From Gammaproteobacteria bacterium (lineage in GTDB: Bacteria > Pseudomonadota > Gammaproteobacteria > Pseudomonadales > Azotimanducaceae), in assembly GCA_002719135.1 (NCBI GenBank), contig PBGU01000029.1, forward strand, positions 1 to 9,526: 9,526 nt of DNA. Reading direction: 5' to 3'. Shown here one piece after another: positions 1-6,491 of this stretch. Position 1 is the first letter of the stretch. Each line of letters opens with the position of its first letter. The notes under the pieces are model-generated. The model was given only the letters and a program-made list of their open reading frames with translations, was not told where the DNA came from and did no database searches. The translations under genes and the position numbers were made by a program.

Positions 1-828
1 GTATACCGGAGCGCTCGACCACTCTGGTTCACCCATAACTCGACACAATTCTTGCCACTGATCATCGGACGTACAGGCAATGGCAACCCAGCGCTCATCG
101 GCAATGTCGTCAGACGCCGCGCCCGCACATGGATAACAGTTGTGGGGAGCGACCTCGTCGTAGGGCAGACGATTCCCCATGGGTCGTGCTGCTCTGCCAT
201 TACCGAATAGATCAAGCAACGCAGGACCCAGTAAATTTACGCCAACTTCAAACTGCGAAAGATCTACCCGTTGTCCTTTTCCAGTTGAACGGCGTGCTTG
301 AATCGCGGCCAATATAGCGACGGCTCCGTGCAGGCCCGCCGCGTGATCGTTATAGGAAAAGCCAATACCGATGTCTTCCCTACCCTCAACGCCGGTCAAG
401 TGCGTCAAGCCGCTAAGCGCGTGAATGGTCGGGGCGTAGGTAACAAAATCTGACCAGGGTCCGCCTTGCCCCATGCCCGACATCTGCACATAGATCACTT
501 CGGGATTAACTGCAGAAACCAAATCGTATCCAACCCCCCAACGATCCAATACCCCGACCGAAAAATTATCGATCACCACGTCGGCCTTAGCGCAAAGGTC
601 TTTACCAATGCGTTTCGCTTCATCACGAGACATATCGAGCGCGAGGGCCCGTTTGTTTCGATTCCACATCGTGTAATAGGGATTATTCGTCGCGTTGATC
701 GCTGTCGCGCGCGCGACGGAGTTGATCTTGACGACGTCGGCACCCATATCTCCAAGTAGGCGGGTCGCAAATGGCCCGGCGAGAACGTGGGTAAAATCGA
801 GGACTTTAATGCCTTCCAGCGGTCTCAT
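1..828 (-). CDS. CaiB/BaiF family (class III) CoA-transferase, second of a tandem pair, 3' end outside the window
   Basis: Predicted to move CoA between acyl-CoA and a free acid in the cytoplasm. Reading the minus strand from the ATG at 828-826 gives 276 codons with no stop before the window edge, so the gene is truncated by the window and not broken; family members run about 380-450 residues. It opens with the family pattern PLEGIKVLDFTHVLAGPFAT, followed by LGDMGADVVK near residues 25-34. The GKGQRVDLSQFE motif carries the expected catalytic Asp at residue 189 (compare Asp169 of formyl-CoA transferase and CaiB). Oddly, the usual E-x-P-x-x-G-D-x-x-R stretch after VVK is replaced by INSVARATAINATNN. 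Its ATG overlaps the upstream gene's TGA (ATGA) with no strong ribosome site, which suggests translational coupling and perhaps a heteromer. Family assignment is firm; substrate is unknown. Confidence 0.9.
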   Translation of the reverse strand, partial: MRPLEGIKVLDFTHVLAGPFATRLLGDMGADVVKINSVARATAINATNNPYYTMWNRNKRALALDMSRDEAKRIGKDLCAKADVVIDNFSVGVLDRWGVGYDLVSAVNPEVIYVQMSGMGQGGPWSDFVTYAPTIHALSGLTHLTGVEGREDIGIGFSYNDHAAGLHGAVAILAAIQARRSTGKGQRVDLSQFEVGVNLLGPALLDLFGNGRAARPMGNRLPYDEVAPHNCYPCAGAASDDIADERWVAIACTSDDQWQELCRVMGEPEWSSAPVY

Positions 829-2003
829 CGATCGTTGTCCCAACCGAGGTCTTGCAAGACGCGTTCCGCATCGACGTCGGTTTCGCCATACGGCTTCATT
901 TGCCAAGGTGTCTGGCTAAATCGATAAGGCGTACCCGGCCCCTTTACAACGTTCTCACCGATCGAATACGGATGCCACCAATCGCGTGCCTCAAGTTGAG
1001 GATTTTCTCCTACCTTCTCGATCGGCAACACCCAGCCGTACGGCGCATGACGCGATTGGGCTTCGAGAAACAACGCTTCCACATCTTTCGATCCGACAAA
1101 GGTACGCAAAACTTCCATGAGACGGGCCATAAATTGAGCCTGATTCGCCGGATCTTGGAATTCCGGTTCGAACAAATCTTCGAATTCGTCCGCCTCGATG
1201 AGCCATGTTAGCTGCGCATCGATGTCAGGGGTCGGCGTGACCATGATGGTGCCGCCCACGGCCTGCATAACAACATACATGTTCGACCAATGCAGACTAC
1301 CTCGACGCTCAAGAGCCCGGCCTCGGGCCGGCCCCAACAAGTCCGAATACCAGTACCACATGAATACGTGTTCCAGGCACGAGGCGATGCATTGATGTAC
1401 CGGCACATCCACACGCTGACCTTGGCCTGTCTCCTTAGCGTGATAGAGCGCACTCAACGCAGCGATAGCGGCATAGCATCCGGACACCACAAAGTTCAGG
1501 TCGCCAAAAGCTTTTAGCGGTGGAGTGTCCACATCACCCGTCGTAGAAACCGATCCTCCCAATGCCCCCGCCACTAAATCTGGAGCCAGGTAGTCCTTCC
1601 AAGGCCCCTCGCTACCGAAAGACGAACACTCTACCCAAACCAATGCAGGATTGGCCCGCATGGCGACATCGAAGTCCAAATCTGAAGTGCCAAAAGCTCC
1701 TTCCGACACCAACACGATCTCCGCATTTGCGATCAAACCCGTTAATTGATCCAGACCCGTTTGCGTTTCAAGATCCAACGAAATAAAGCGTCGATTCGAA
1801 GCAAAAAAAGCGTGCCAAAGAGAAGGTTGGTCGGGGTCATCGTTGCAAAAAGGCCCTCGCCGTCTCAACGGGTCCCCTTCGGGCGGTTCCGGTCGGACAA
1901 CATCCGCGCCCAGATCCGCAAGTAGTTTCGCGCCGTAAATGGCACGTTCGTCCGTCAAGTCAATAATCCGCACTTTGGAAAGCGCGCCAACTTCTTCTGG
2001 CAT
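825..2003 (-). CDS. CaiB/BaiF family (class III) CoA-transferase, first of a tandem pair
   Basis: Complete 392-residue CoA-transferase of normal family length, presumed cytosolic and acting on an unidentified acid/acyl-CoA pair. The N-terminus has KVRIIDLTDERAIYGAKLLADLGADVVRPEPPEGDPLRRRGPF split around residues 10-52, including the classic E-P-P-E-G-D-P-L-R element. VECSSFGSEGPW lies at about 124-135. GQGQRVDVPVHQ places the probable catalytic Asp at 199. The C-terminal G-x-P-Y-R-F-S-x-T-P signature is at about 357-366. A purine-rich AGGGG precedes the ATG (minus strand, about 2010-2014). The LTD in place of the more usual L(E/T)(R/H)xxAGP near residues 16-22 shows it is not the same subtype as its partner. 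The stop overlaps the next gene's start, so the two are very likely co-transcribed. Heteromeric enzymes built from two such paralogues are known, for example BbsEF for benzylsuccinate; this pair acting the same way is inference. Confidence 0.92.
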   Translation of the reverse strand: MPEEVGALSKVRIIDLTDERAIYGAKLLADLGADVVRPEPPEGDPLRRRGPFCNDDPDQPSLWHAFFASNRRFISLDLETQTGLDQLTGLIANAEIVLVSEGAFGTSDLDFDVAMRANPALVWVECSSFGSEGPWKDYLAPDLVAGALGGSVSTTGDVDTPPLKAFGDLNFVVSGCYAAIAALSALYHAKETGQGQRVDVPVHQCIASCLEHVFMWYWYSDLLGPARGRALERRGSLHWSNMYVVMQAVGGTIMVTPTPDIDAQLTWLIEADEFEDLFEPEFQDPANQAQFMARLMEVLRTFVGSKDVEALFLEAQSRHAPYGWVLPIEKVGENPQLEARDWWHPYSIGENVVKGPGTPYRFSQTPWQMKPYGETDVDAERVLQDLGWDNDR

Positions 2004-2073
2004 TAGTTAACCCCTGCTGGTTCCATTCGATACTATTTCGGACCTACAGCAAAGCCCTCAAGGAAAGAACATC
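2004..2073. promoter_or_regulatory. Divergent intergenic region between the CoA-transferase pair and the aldo/keto reductase
   Basis: This 70-base gap must hold the promoters for both directions if each unit is independently transcribed. On the plus strand, AAGGAAAG at 2060-2067 is a good ribosome site for the ATG at 2074. A weak promoter candidate is TTAACC (2007-2012), 16 bases, then GATACT (2029-2034). No clear dyad operator was seen. The promoter assignment is tentative. Confidence 0.4.
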
Positions 2074-3105
2074 ATGCTTGAAGCTATACAACTTGGAAAA
2101 AATAGCGGCCTACGAGTCTCCCAACTTTGTCTCGGAACCATGAATTTTGGAAAACCAGGCCAGGGACATCAAGGCGATTGGACCCTGGGAATCGATGAAG
2201 CTCGGCCAATCTTTAAAGCGGCAATCGACCATGGCTTGTTTTACTTCGATTGTGCCGATACCTACGGCGTTGGAGCTTGCGAGGAAGTTGTCGGCGCACT
2301 CTTAAAGGAACTGTTGCCTCGAGATCAATTTGTCATCGCGACGAAAATTTCGATGCCCATGGGACCGGGCGCCAACCAAGGTGGCCTCTCAAGGAAACAC
2401 ATTCTTGAAGGTGTCGATGCAAGTCTCGGACGTCTCGGGCTCGATTACATTGACCAGCTGGTCATCCACCGACATCCCCACGGCGTGCCTGGGCATGCTC
2501 AGGTTCCGGTTGAAGAAACGATGGAAGCATTGCACGACGTCGTAAAAGCAGGAAAGGTCCTGTATCTCGGCGCTTCCTCCATGTTCGCCTGGCAATTCGT
2601 AGAGCTTCAGATGACGGCGGCAATGCATCGTTGGACACCCTTCATTTCCATGCAGAATCATTACAACCTCATTTACCGGGAGGAAGAGCGCGAAATGAAC
2701 CCATACTGCGCCACCACCGGCGTCGCAGTGTCGCCATGGTCTCCGCTCGCCCGCGGCATACTTGCAGGCTCTTATCAGGGTGGGTTCGATCAGGGAAGTA
2801 CAGCTCGTTCTCAGGGTCGCGATCGTTCCCGTACGGAAAGCCTATACCGTGGCGAAATGGATTTTTCGATCGCCGAACGGAACGCCGAAGTCGCACGAAA
2901 ACTCGGGCAAACTCCAGCACAGATCGCTTTGGCCTGGATGCTCAATAAACCCGAGGTGTACGCGCCCGTGGTCGGCGTGTCACGCATCGAACAAATCGAT
3001 CAGCTCGTTGAGGCAACGAACATTCAGCTAAGTTCAACCGATGTCGGCTATCTCGAGGAGCTCTACCAACCGGTCAAGAACCTACTTTCGATCGGCTACT
3101 CCTGA
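2074..3105 (+). CDS. Aldo/keto reductase (YajO/Tas-like, NADPH-dependent)
   Basis: Reduces an aldehyde or ketone to an alcohol with NAD(P)H, or the reverse, in the cytoplasm. The 343-residue protein spans the whole TIM-barrel family length. The catalytic tetrad is visible: Asp59 and Tyr64 in FDCADTYG, Lys91 in ATKIS, and His132 in LVIHRHP. Other family marks are VSQLCLGTMNFG near the start, SMQNHYNLIYREEE around 190-205, SPWSPLARGILAGS around 220-233, and the cofactor-binding C-terminal stretch VVGVSRIEQIDQLVEA around 307-322. The pattern resembles the bacterial AKR branch of YajO, Tas and glyceraldehyde-phosphate reductase-like enzymes more than the aldose reductase branch. It is preceded by a good AAGGAAAG ribosome site and followed 140 bases later by hydroxypyruvate isomerase on the same strand. 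The true substrate cannot be read from the sequence; a small hydroxy-aldehyde such as tartronate semialdehyde is only a context guess. Confidence 0.92.
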   Translation: MLEAIQLGKNSGLRVSQLCLGTMNFGKPGQGHQGDWTLGIDEARPIFKAAIDHGLFYFDCADTYGVGACEEVVGALLKELLPRDQFVIATKISMPMGPGANQGGLSRKHILEGVDASLGRLGLDYIDQLVIHRHPHGVPGHAQVPVEETMEALHDVVKAGKVLYLGASSMFAWQFVELQMTAAMHRWTPFISMQNHYNLIYREEEREMNPYCATTGVAVSPWSPLARGILAGSYQGGFDQGSTARSQGRDRSRTESLYRGEMDFSIAERNAEVARKLGQTPAQIALAWMLNKPEVYAPVVGVSRIEQIDQLVEATNIQLSSTDVGYLEELYQPVKNLLSIGYS

Positions 3106-3133
3106 TGTCAAGAAATTGCACTAGGTACCATGG

Positions 3134-3150
3134 ATCGACGGGGTCGATTT
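3134..3150 (+). terminator. Weak candidate hairpin after the aldo/keto reductase
   Basis: ATCGAC (3134-3139) and GTCGAT (3143-3148) form a 6-bp stem around a GGG loop, followed by only a short T run (TTTCGG). It lies 29 bases after the reductase stop. The stem is short and the T tract poor, so it may be chance, or may only attenuate read-through into the isomerase gene. Confidence 0.25.
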
Positions 3151-3184
3151 CGGTTGCATGAGTGGTGAGGGGCGAACGCAGCTG

Positions 3185-3245
3185 GTTTGTACCCAGTGAA
3201 CCACGTATACAATCCTGAATAACTGACTCACAAACAAACACCGCC
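3185..3245 (+). promoter_or_regulatory. Candidate promoter and leader for hydroxypyruvate isomerase
   Basis: TACAAT at 3208-3213 matches the -10 consensus at five of six positions and lies 33 bases before the ATG. The -35 candidate TTGTAC (3187-3192) is poor and its 15-base spacing is short. No Shine-Dalgarno sequence precedes the ATG; the leader instead ends in an A/C-rich CAAACAAACA tract. This suggests separate initiation from the upstream reductase, but the call is tentative. Confidence 0.3.
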
Positions 3246-4040
3246 ATGCCAAGACTTGCTGCAAACCTGACGACGATGTTCACTGAATTGGCGCCCGTCG
3301 AACGATTTGCCGCGGCTCGGCAAGTCGGGTTTGACGCAGTCGAATACCTGCAGCCGTACGGTCATGCTGTTGAGGAACTGAAATCGATCCTCACAGATAA
3401 CGAGCTCGAGCTCATTCTCGTCAATACACGGATGGGTAATGCCGAGGCTGGCGAGCGAGGCGTTGCCGCGCTACCCGGGCGGGAGAACGAATTCAAAGCT
3501 ATTGTCTCCGAATCGTTGGAATACGCGTCGGAGCTGGGTGCTGGTTTGATACACGTCATGGCGGGGGTGGTACCCGAGGGTTCTACGACACGTGAATGCG
3601 AAGATGTGTTTATCCAGAATCTTCGCGTGGCCGCTCCGATTGCTGCGAACCTCGGGATAACTCTTTTGATCGAACCGCTGAACAGTCGTGATGTGCCCGG
3701 TTACCTGCACAGCGACAGCTCCCACGCACGGCAAATCATTGATGCGGTGGCCATGCCTAACGTTCTCCTTCAATTCGACTTCTACCATCTCCAAATCATG
3801 GAAGGTGATCTAGCCGCCGGCCTCGCACACCATTGGCCTGTACTCGGGCACGTCCAATTCTCTAGCGTCCCCGGTCGAAACGAGCCGCAATACGGGGAAG
3901 TGAATATTCCGCACCTCCTTAGCGTGCTGGACGATATGGGGTATTCCGGATGGGTCGGTTGCGAATACCGCGCCCGCACAACAACCATCGAAGGTCTTAC
4001 CTGGGCGGCTCCTTGGGGCATTGGTTCGAAGCAAACCTAA
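3246..4040 (+). CDS. hyi: Hydroxypyruvate isomerase (Hyi-like, xylose-isomerase-type TIM barrel)
   Basis: Interconverts hydroxypyruvate and 2-hydroxy-3-oxopropanoate (tartronate semialdehyde) in the glyoxylate/glycerate branch; cytosolic and probably metal-dependent. At 264 residues it is close to the 258 of E. coli Hyi and, from memory, follows it nearly end to end: the ANLTTMF start (ANLSMLF in E. coli), AGERGVAALPGRE at 68-80, LLIEPLNSRDVPGY around 140-153, QFDFYHLQIMEG around 176-187, GHVQ at 201-204 and GWVGCEYRARTTTIEGL around 235-251. The expected active-site residues are Glu143, Asp178, His181, His202 and Glu240. The ATG is chosen because it matches the family N-terminus, although no ribosome site precedes it. 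No glyoxylate carboligase or tartronate semialdehyde reductase of the usual GlxR type lies nearby; the preceding aldo/keto reductase might handle the product. Related sugar-phosphate-type isomerases are the alternative reading. Confidence 0.88.
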   Translation: MPRLAANLTTMFTELAPVERFAAARQVGFDAVEYLQPYGHAVEELKSILTDNELELILVNTRMGNAEAGERGVAALPGRENEFKAIVSESLEYASELGAGLIHVMAGVVPEGSTTRECEDVFIQNLRVAAPIAANLGITLLIEPLNSRDVPGYLHSDSSHARQIIDAVAMPNVLLQFDFYHLQIMEGDLAAGLAHHWPVLGHVQFSSVPGRNEPQYGEVNIPHLLSVLDDMGYSGWVGCEYRARTTTIEGLTWAAPWGIGSKQT

Positions 4041-4059
4041 AGAATCCTTAGTAGATTCT
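4041..4059. terminator. Weak candidate hairpin between convergent genes
   Basis: AGAATC (4041-4046) and GATTCT (4054-4059) can pair around a 7-base loop in the 29-base gap between the isomerase and the converging dioxygenase gene. The location suits a shared terminator, but the stem is short and AT-rich and no T run follows in either direction. Confidence 0.25.
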
Positions 4060-4069
4060 GTCTACACCC

Positions 4070-4819
4070 TTACCAACGTACGCGAAAATCATTCTGGCCA
4101 CTGACGTCCGAACCGCGCATCAGGTAGAGCGTACGTAGATCGTTTGCCGAAGCACTTCCCTCACCCGCCAGATCACGGCGATAAATTGATGACGTTGGCA
4201 TGAATCGAAGCGTCATGCCTCGACGCGGATACGGCGATTGATTGGGTTCGGAACCGTGTACCAAAAAGACATCGTGCAATGACATCTGGCCGGCTTGCAG
4301 CGTTATATCAACCGCCAACGATTCATCAACGACGGACTCATCAATTTCTAGCGGCAATGACAAGCCGTCCGCCTTATTGAAGTGGTGTCGAGCAAGATCT
4401 CGCGACCGGTGGGTGCCGGGTAGGAATCGAAGACAGCCGTTTTCACTAGTAGCATCATCAATGGCAATCCAAACCGAACAAGTCGCGAGCGGTCGCATGG
4501 GCCAATATTCGCCGTCCTGGTGCCACGGAGTCCGCGATCCTACGCGTGCCGGCTTGGCAAAAAAACTCTGATTCCACAACGCAATGTTCGGACCGATGAG
4601 CTGCTCAACCATATCGAGGATCTCATCATTCCGCGCATAGTTGAGGAAGCCGGTATCGTGAATGAGCAACGCCGGACAGTAATCGGAAAACTCTGGGTGA
4701 CCACTTAAGAGGCGCTCGTGTTGGGCCCGTATCGCGTTGACCGTTTCATCGGACAAGCGGAAGTCCGGAACTACGTATCCTTGCTCTCGATACTGTTCGA
4801 CCTGACTTGCACTCAGCAT
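4070..4819 (-). CDS. Phytanoyl-CoA dioxygenase (PhyH) family Fe(II)/2-oxoglutarate oxygenase
   Basis: Predicted to hydroxylate an organic substrate using O2, Fe(II) and 2-oxoglutarate. The iron facial triad is visible: His100 and Asp102 in TPWHQDGEYW, and His188 in LHDVFLVHGSEPN. An Arg for the 2-oxoglutarate carboxylate follows in NQSPYPRRGMTLRF (Arg199, Arg200 or Arg205). VWIAIDDATSENGCLRFLPG (about 116-135) and GTHR are typical of the family. The frame is open upstream to 4954, but that extension overlaps the start of the divergent gene and is unlike the family. I chose the ATG at 4819-4817 (protein MLSASQVEQYREQGYVV, 249 residues) because GGAG lies 7 bases upstream. The protein is shorter than ectoine hydroxylase or human PHYH (both about 300 or more). 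It diverges from a GMC dehydrogenase, so oxidation of a hydroxylated product is conceivable. Substrate unknown; despite the family name it need not be a CoA ester. Confidence 0.9.
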   Translation of the reverse strand: MLSASQVEQYREQGYVVPDFRLSDETVNAIRAQHERLLSGHPEFSDYCPALLIHDTGFLNYARNDEILDMVEQLIGPNIALWNQSFFAKPARVGSRTPWHQDGEYWPMRPLATCSVWIAIDDATSENGCLRFLPGTHRSRDLARHHFNKADGLSLPLEIDESVVDESLAVDITLQAGQMSLHDVFLVHGSEPNQSPYPRRGMTLRFMPTSSIYRRDLAGEGSASANDLRTLYLMRGSDVSGQNDFRVRW

Positions 4820-4882
4820 GACTCTTCTCCAACCTCTGCCTGCACACCATAGTACGTTGCGAAGACACGAAAAGGAGCGGGC
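4820..4882. promoter_or_regulatory. Divergent intergenic region between the PhyH-family and GMC genes, with both ribosome sites
   Basis: This 63-base gap separates the two starts. On the minus strand GGAG (4830-4827) serves the PhyH ATG with 7-base spacing. On the plus strand AAAGGAG (4871-4877) sits 5 bases before the GTG at 4883 and fixes that as the GMC start. TACTAT on the minus strand (4854-4849) could be a -10 element for PhyH, but no convincing -35 was found. Promoters are inferred from layout only. Confidence 0.45.
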
Positions 4883-6475
4883 GTGGAGGAGTATGACTAT
4901 ATTGTGATCGGTGCTGGATCGGCCGGCTGTGTCGTAGCCAACCGATTGAGCCAAAACTCAAAAACCAAGGTCCTACTAGTTGAAGCCGGCGGAAGGGCCT
5001 GGAACCCACTTATACATATACCAGTCGGGTTCTGGAAAATGATCGACAAACCGAGTCTCAATTGGTGTTTCAACACTGAACCGGAGGAAGGCACCGCCAA
5101 TCGCGAGATTCCCATTCCGCGCGGCAAGGTTCTCGGCGGGTCGAGCTCCATTAACGGTATGTTGTACGTGCGTGGCCAGCCACTCGACTACGACACTTGG
5201 GCGCAATTGGGGAATCGTGGGTGGTCGTACGACGAAGTTCTTCCTTTTTTTAGACAATCCGAAAACTTCGAACGTGGCGGTGATCAATTCCGTGGATCGG
5301 GTGGCGAATTAAACGTTGCCGATATGGTCGAACACCATCCATTACTTGACGCGTTTATCGAAGCGGGCGTCGAAATCGGCTATCCCAAAACGCCTGACTA
5401 CAACGGCGTATCCCAGGAAGGCTTCGGCTATTACCAAGTCACTCAGTTGCATGGTCGACGCCACAGTACCGCGGACGCATTTTTACGACCTGCTCGTCAC
5501 CGGAACAATTTGCACATCACCACTCGTGCACACGTGCATCGTATCGTCTTGGACGATCACCGAGCGGTAGGGGTCCGATACAGTGTCGCAGGTCAAGCGC
5601 GTGAAGCGCGCGCCAATCGCGAGGTTTTGTTGTGTGCAGGCGCTGTCCAGTCACCGCAATTGCTTGAACTGTCTGGCATCGGCAACCCCGAATTATTGCG
5701 TAAGTACGATATCGACGTTGCCCACGAGCTGCCTGGCGTTGGAGAGAATTACCGAGATCATTATGCGAGCAGCATTGCGTGGAGAGTCAAAGGAGTCACG
5801 ACCCTCAATCAAGATACTCGGCCACTTAAACTACTCGGCGAGGCAGCAAAGTATGCTTTCACGCGCCGTGGGGTCATGACCTACACCGCCGGTATTGCGC
5901 ATGGTTTCGTCCGAACGCGCGAAGAGCTCGACTCGCCGGATGTCCAGTTCCACTTTGCCCACGCCAGCTATGCCCGCAACGCCCGTCGCGGTACTCTCGA
6001 AAGAGAACCCGGCATGACCTTGTCCGTGTGTCAATTACGTCCTGAGAGCCAAGGTTCGATCCATATCCAAAGCAATGATCCAGAAGCAGCCCCTGCGATC
6101 AGACCCAATTTTCTTTCGGAACAAATCGACCGAGACGCCTTAGTCGCAGGCATGCGCATCGCCCGACAGGTCGGTGCTGCCCCCGCGCTACAAAAATTCT
6201 CTGATAACGAGCTGTTTCCAGGTGCAACGTGTGATTCTTACGAAGAACTCCTGAACTTCTGTCGTGCCACAGGAAGCACCGTTTTCCACCCTGTCGGGAC
6301 ATGCAAAATGGGTAGCGATCCCTACGCCGTCGTCGATGATCAGCTACGAGTGCGCGGGATCGAGGGCTTGAGGATCGCGGACGCGTCCGTAATGCCAACA
6401 TTAGTTTCGGGAAACACCAACGCGCCTTGCATTATGATCGGCGAGAAAGCGGCCGCCATGACCTTGGCGGACTAG
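4883..6475 (+). CDS. GMC-family FAD-dependent oxidoreductase (choline/alcohol dehydrogenase-like)
   Basis: Oxidises an alcohol to the aldehyde or ketone using bound FAD. The 530 residues match the family's usual 530-560. It begins YDYIVIGAGSAGCVVANRLS, the Rossmann G-x-G-x-x-G (residues 10-15), with Glu34 in LLVEAGG for the adenosine ribose. GMC signature 1 is PRGKVLGGSSSINGMLYVRG (about 79-98) and signature 2 is GAVQSPQLLELSGIG (253-267). The active-site pair is His469 in VFHPVGTCKMG and Asn511 in SGNTNAP. The start is GTG, fixed by AAAGGAG five bases upstream; the nearby ATG is out of frame. There is no signal peptide, so it is probably cytosolic or membrane-associated. It resembles the choline dehydrogenase/AlkJ branch more than cellobiose or glucose oxidases, but the choline substrate itself is not supported because no betaine aldehyde dehydrogenase or BetI-type regulator adjoins it. 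Its neighbour is the divergent PhyH oxygenase. Confidence 0.95.
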   Translation: MEEYDYIVIGAGSAGCVVANRLSQNSKTKVLLVEAGGRAWNPLIHIPVGFWKMIDKPSLNWCFNTEPEEGTANREIPIPRGKVLGGSSSINGMLYVRGQPLDYDTWAQLGNRGWSYDEVLPFFRQSENFERGGDQFRGSGGELNVADMVEHHPLLDAFIEAGVEIGYPKTPDYNGVSQEGFGYYQVTQLHGRRHSTADAFLRPARHRNNLHITTRAHVHRIVLDDHRAVGVRYSVAGQAREARANREVLLCAGAVQSPQLLELSGIGNPELLRKYDIDVAHELPGVGENYRDHYASSIAWRVKGVTTLNQDTRPLKLLGEAAKYAFTRRGVMTYTAGIAHGFVRTREELDSPDVQFHFAHASYARNARRGTLEREPGMTLSVCQLRPESQGSIHIQSNDPEAAPAIRPNFLSEQIDRDALVAGMRIARQVGAAPALQKFSDNELFPGATCDSYEELLNFCRATGSTVFHPVGTCKMGSDPYAVVDDQLRVRGIEGLRIADASVMPTLVSGNTNAPCIMIGEKAAAMTLAD

Positions 6476-6484
6476 CCTCTAGTC
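6470..6484. terminator. Weak candidate hairpin at the convergent GMC/Nudix junction
   Basis: GACTAG (6470-6475) and CTAGTC (6479-6484) form a perfect 6-bp stem around CCT, and the left arm contains the GMC stop codon TAG. The two genes converge with only 16 bases between them, so a shared terminator is expected here. There is no T run after either arm, so the call is weak. Confidence 0.3.
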
Positions 6485-6491
6485 AGGATGG

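Noticed and set aside
466..759. 97-codon plus-strand frame as a possible small gene
   Set aside because: It lies antisense inside the CoA-transferase gene, shows no recognisable family, and has no supporting ribosome site.
1..828. Left end as a non-coding or degraded region, because plus-strand reading frames there are short and meaningless
   Set aside because: The minus strand holds one uninterrupted 276-codon CoA-transferase frame that simply runs off the window edge.
3402..3413. Palindrome GAGCTCGAGCTC
   Set aside because: It encodes Glu-Leu-Glu-Leu in a conserved part of hydroxypyruvate isomerase and is best explained as coding coincidence.
4820..4954. A longer N-terminus (45 extra residues) for the PhyH-family protein
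   Set aside because: It would overlap the start of the divergent GMC gene, looks unlike the family, and the ATG at 4819 has its own GGAG ribosome site.
4883..6475. Naming the GMC gene betA (choline dehydrogenase)
   Set aside because: Family motifs fit many alcohol dehydrogenases, and no betaine aldehyde dehydrogenase, BetI-type regulator or choline transporter is nearby.
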